Made by a program: the position numbers and the translations under genes. A model generated the notes under the pieces. The model was given only the letters and a program-made list of their open reading frames with translations, did not search any database and was not told where the DNA came from. This document shows, piece by piece, positions 33,301 through 35,484 of a DNA stretch of 35,484 bases. How positions within the stretch are numbered: position 1 is the stretch's first letter; the number at the start of each line of letters is the position of its first letter. This DNA is from an uncultured Saprospiraceae bacterium (GTDB lineage: Bacteria; Bacteroidota; Bacteroidia; Chitinophagales; Saprospiraceae), in NCBI GenBank assembly GCA_937973995.1, contig CALJIQ010000531.1, forward strand, positions 1 through 35,484, written 5' to 3'.

Positions 33301-35001
33301 GCCACATTCATTTCTATAATCATTTCTGATGGACAAAGTTCGAGTGACCTGATCAGAAGAGCAAGACTCTTCCACTATAGGTGTTCCCAAAATATCTTCC
33401 CCTATTTTATCTACCGTAATCCCGTCATTACAATCAATCGGAACAGGTGGAGGACAGTAAGTAACCGTTGGCGCAGCTTTATCATCTGTTGCTGCTTCCA
33501 CCATACAGTCCGCAAAATTTCCAGCACAGTCATACACACGCACTGCTACCATTATCGTTTTTCCTACATCCTCACAATTAAAGTCCACAAAATCTGTAAA
33601 ACCAACTGTCGGCTGATCCATTCTTCTTGCCTCAAATCTATCTATACAGCAATTATCATAACTGCCATTAGCAAATGAACTTGCGTAAATTGTCGTATTC
33701 CCATTATTATTGACACTCAATTTAGTACTGCCATTGCAAATGGGAGTTGGTGCCAAATCGTCTCTGATATCTACCACACATGGTTTTTCAATATTGGTAG
33801 AAGTATTGCCACAGTCATCTGTAGCTTCATATACAATTCCAATTCTTCCTAGTGGTACTGATTGGGAAAAACCGCCATTTGTGTTTTCTTTTTTGGTTAA
33901 CACTTCTCTTGAACCATCTGCTAGTAAGTGATACACATAAGTTGTAATAGCTATATTTTTTGCTGAAGAACAGTCATCAGTTATGGTAGCCGGAGGAACA
34001 TTTATGGTTGCTAAACAAGAAGAAGGGAACGGATTAACAATTGGCTCTATTGGCGTTGAGGAACAGATAATAGTAGGGCCTGTATTATCCACAATATGAA
34101 TCGTCTGTACTCGATTTATAGATTCCTCCGTACAGGGATTGGTAATCGTCCAAGTTCGAGTGATAGTGGAGGTTCCTTCACATCCATCGACAACCACATC
34201 AGCGGAACTAATAGAAACATTACAAAATCCCACACTAATAGGTTGACCATGAATTGAGGGACCACCTACACAAGCAATGTCATTAGTATTACAATTGTCA
34301 CTGCAAGAAACAGTAGATATTTCAGGCACTTCTATTTCGGAAAATATTAGATTTTTGACTATGATATTTTGGGTGCAGGTTCCGCAATTATTAAAACCGT
34401 CGCATACAGTCCATACTCTTTCTATTTTGGCGACATCTCCCTCATTAGATAAATCGTCTCCGCACTCAGCCGTTACAATTTTATCTTCATAGGTATAGGT
34501 TAGGGATTCACATTTATCTGCACACTTATTCGTTACCGCTGGCAATGGTATAGCACCTCCTTCACTTTCAGGTGCTATATTTTCATTACACCAGATAGTA
34601 ACGGGTTCCACACAGTCTAATTGAGGAGCTAGTTTATCTTCTACTTTAATCGTGGACCAACAAGAATTACCCGTTAACCAATGTTGCGCTTTGACCGTTA
34701 ACGTTTGACCAATATAGTCACAAGAAATGATAGGACTAGAAGCGATGGGGATACTATCCATTTCCATCACAACAAGTTTATATGCTGCTGGTCCATTGGG
34801 AGAGCAAGTGAATGGATTATCAGGATCTTGAAGTACCATTCTGTAATTAACGGCTGCTTCACAATCTAAACCAACGGAGACTCGGATATCCTCAATGCAG
34901 GTAAGTGTACAATATTGAGCAACACTACTTTGGCTGCAAAAAATTGTAAATATTGCTATTAGGCAAACCATCCAAAAGGAATAAGTGTAATCTTTTTTCA
35001 T
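30394..35001 (-). CDS. Giant Cys-rich T9SS-secreted protein with dockerin-like segment
   Basis: The true start is the ATG at 35001 (MKKDYTYSFW), which gives a signal peptide ending SSVAQ near residue 29. The longer frame from 35067 adds 22 residues before it. The 1535-residue product has a chain of HYR/Ig-like domains (about 30-690) with recurring DNTGPTI, DDLAPTP, DKAAPTV and DCGN motifs and many cysteines. Two ~200-residue homologous modules (about 690-880 and 934-1134) flank a Gly/Asn/Asp-rich linker (about 887-929). A carboxypeptidase-regulatory-like stretch follows. A dockerin-type segment (about 1195-1249) has TTFDLILLQRHIIG and ADVNNSGSITALDMVELRRA, both Ca-binding-like. A cohesin-like beta region and a T9SS type A sorting domain (about 1449-1535, TPNPF start) end the protein. 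It is a probable surface or secreted structural protein; the substrate is unknown. Confidence 0.9.
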   Translation of the reverse strand: MKKDYTYSFWMVCLIAIFTIFCSQSSVAQYCTLTCIEDIRVSVGLDCEAAVNYRMVLQDPDNPFTCSPNGPAAYKLVVMEMDSIPIASSPIISCDYIGQTLTVKAQHWLTGNSCWSTIKVEDKLAPQLDCVEPVTIWCNENIAPESEGGAIPLPAVTNKCADKCESLTYTYEDKIVTAECGDDLSNEGDVAKIERVWTVCDGFNNCGTCTQNIIVKNLIFSEIEVPEISTVSCSDNCNTNDIACVGGPSIHGQPISVGFCNVSISSADVVVDGCEGTSTITRTWTITNPCTEESINRVQTIHIVDNTGPTIICSSTPIEPIVNPFPSSCLATINVPPATITDDCSSAKNIAITTYVYHLLADGSREVLTKKENTNGGFSQSVPLGRIGIVYEATDDCGNTSTNIEKPCVVDIRDDLAPTPICNGSTKLSVNNNGNTTIYASSFANGSYDNCCIDRFEARRMDQPTVGFTDFVDFNCEDVGKTIMVAVRVYDCAGNFADCMVEAATDDKAAPTVTYCPPPVPIDCNDGITVDKIGEDILGTPIVEESCSSDQVTRTLSIRNDYRNECGLGAVIYLWTFTDAAGNRSTCQQVVSFYDGTPFTVEFPKDFKPEQCYGLADLVPSLTGSPQVSGTDCEKVEMDYIDVVTSEGDICRKVERTWTVRNVCATQASQLDSVFTHVQILEIKDTEAPIVNCGTSVSVCIDNNACSVAVDVAGISVQDCGSELTAAVDWVFTPNENCSGEVITGKVSNGIAGFTSPKFGPGTLMVAFNVSDNCGNISSCSREYVIKDCKAPSVSCQSGIVLPLEEDGKAVFWAKDFDEKSFDNCSTCFNGNLLFSFSKTVGDSSKVYTCADLGEQPVVIYVTDHVGNQTFCETNIIIQSPNGVCDDSPSGGDNSDGGNNGGDNGGDPPVGGDNSGGGNNGGDNGGDTGIDLGINCGTTETVCITGEACTASVNVVGVDVKNFCGDKIEATADWQFIPNAACKLQPMEGRYAGVLNGFTSPAFGPGKLTISFEIVDGCGNTAICIREYEIVDCEPPTARCLNGLTLGLGEDGTVEFWAKDFNQNTTDNCADCGSGEVFFSFSESQADTGFVFTCDHIGTQSIELFMWDAAENRTSCVVNFTVTGVPKCGQSRTTTVGGNIVTVKGEEVPFVNIILEDMDSGASNIVATEANGNFAFDAPIAKDYMLRPERIDNIDNGVTTFDLILLQRHIIGLDKLTDPYQLIAADVNNSGSITALDMVELRRAILKLNDEFTNNTSWRFVASDFVFENPSNPTAELMPQEVYISGLEEEQSFDFIAIKIGDINGSVRVNQLQSSEPRSKESLVLTVEDVQVQKGETYDITFTANRTDIQGAQFTLKHAPNDLLYLGTKENDWISSDNIGQRFQNNGLLTFSWNKKENSTKPLEYTLSLQAQKDGMLSQLLDLSSTLTPIEAYTPTGQILDVQLNFQRTSLPFELLQNTPNPFAQNTVIPFTLPKKDIVKIMVVNTAGKILWEVEKEFEKGYNEVAINDIHTSGVLYYRIKTGSKIATKKMIRLE
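32225..32335 (-). repeat. In-frame tandem repeat encoding a GGDNSGGGNNGGD linker
   Basis: The minus strand encodes GGDNSDGGNNGGDNGGD followed by PPVGGDNSGGGNNGGDNGGD, two near-identical ~51-base units. Such runs are prone to slippage, so the linker length may vary between strains. Confidence 0.8.
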
Positions 35002-35375
35002 GTTTTTGACCTTTTTCCATCGGGAATTACCCCTACAAAGGTGAAGTAATGAGGGAAAGCTAGACATAGTTATGTTCTAGCTATTATCAACTAAAGATTT
35101 GAAAATGCGGAGTATGTATATATTGATAAGGTTTGAAAAGCGACAGACAGCGGTGAGCGTCGCTTTGTTACATACTTTAATCGGTTAGTTATACAGATAT
35201 GATATTAGCGATATAACACAATTATCATTCCGATAATATAAAAATGAAAAGAAGTGTGTAATGATTTAAAGCTAAAGCAAAATTCATAATCATAAATTCA
35301 CCCAAAATGTAACTTGGATGGATTTATGAATTCTGATGTAAGAACTGTAATGTATGATTTTTTACAAAAAGGCAT
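35002..35375. other. Non-coding stretch upstream of the giant secreted gene
   Basis: No gene is supported. AATTCATAA (about 35280) and TTATGAATT (about 35324) form an imperfect inverted repeat. No clear TAnnTTTG promoter for the minus-strand gene was seen. Confidence 0.4.
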
Positions 35376-35422
35376 AAAAAAAGGGAAGCCCCCCTCCCAT
35401 TGCTGGAAGAGAGGTCTTCCCT
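35376..35422 (-). terminator. Minus-strand intrinsic terminator
   Basis: On the minus strand AGGGAAG (35422-35416) pairs with CTTCCCT (35388-35382), with an inner CCTC/GAGG pairing, followed by seven Ts (35382-35376). It would end a transcript coming from beyond the right edge. Confidence 0.65.
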
Positions 35423-35443
35423 AAAACTGTATCGTGTAATTAG

Positions 35444-35484
35444 TTATTCGTCATTGGTCAATAGTCAGCAAAGACCAATGTCTA
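35444..35484. repeat. Heptamer inverted repeat at the right edge
   Basis: The 18 bases at 35450-35467 are identical to 3128-3145. TCATTGGTC (35451-35459) is mirrored by GACCAATGT (35473-35481). The element is cut by the window end. Confidence 0.75.

Overview
The window looks like a chromosomal segment of a Bacteroidota bacterium, most likely of the Saprospiria/Lewinella type. The reasons are: moderate to low G+C; two giant secreted proteins ending in type IX secretion (T9SS) sorting domains; SprB-type repeats; a SusC/TonB-style receptor with an N-terminal carboxypeptidase-regulatory-like domain; A-rich leaders with little Shine-Dalgarno signal; and several TAnnTTTG -7 promoter boxes. No rRNA, tRNA, CRISPR array, prophage or complete insertion sequence was recognised.

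Layout. (1) 1-1971: 3' part of a BNR/VPS10-type beta-propeller protein. (2) 1972-2437: palindrome-rich gap holding a six-hairpin dyad element. (3) 2438-8271, minus: a small secreted protein and a 1695-residue SprB-repeat adhesin-like protein. (4) 8272-8865: gap with a MITE-like element built on a perfect 29-bp hairpin. (5) 8866-12526, plus: queG, fluC/crcB, two tandem terminator modules that may be small RNAs, pdxH and a sugar nucleotidyltransferase. (6) 12576-17771, minus: rimP-nusA-infB, with a promoter and an intrinsic terminator in the rimP leader. (7) 18163-23830, plus: an AAA_14/DUF4143 ATPase, a small membrane protein, mutL and two rhomboid proteases. (8) 24211-30291, plus: an alpha subunit of a 2-oxoacid:ferredoxin oxidoreductase without its beta partner, an APC amino-acid permease and a TonB-dependent receptor. 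(9) 30394-35001, minus: a 1535-residue Cys-rich T9SS protein with a dockerin-like segment.

The most distinctive feature is in the gaps between ordinary genes. At least twelve gaps carry degenerate tandem arrays with a 7- or 8-base period. Most are folded into long inverted repeats that fill the space between one stop codon and the next start codon. One class (octamers around CCA/TGG) recurs at seven loci. Other gaps use different seven-base words. Three automatic gene starts (rhomboid 1, korA, APC permease) run into these arrays and should be moved downstream. The arrays resemble the short tandemly repeated heptanucleotides known from filamentous cyanobacteria, but here they are arranged as mirror-image hairpins. 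Their function is unknown.

All functional calls come from reading motifs by eye. No database search or folding program was run.
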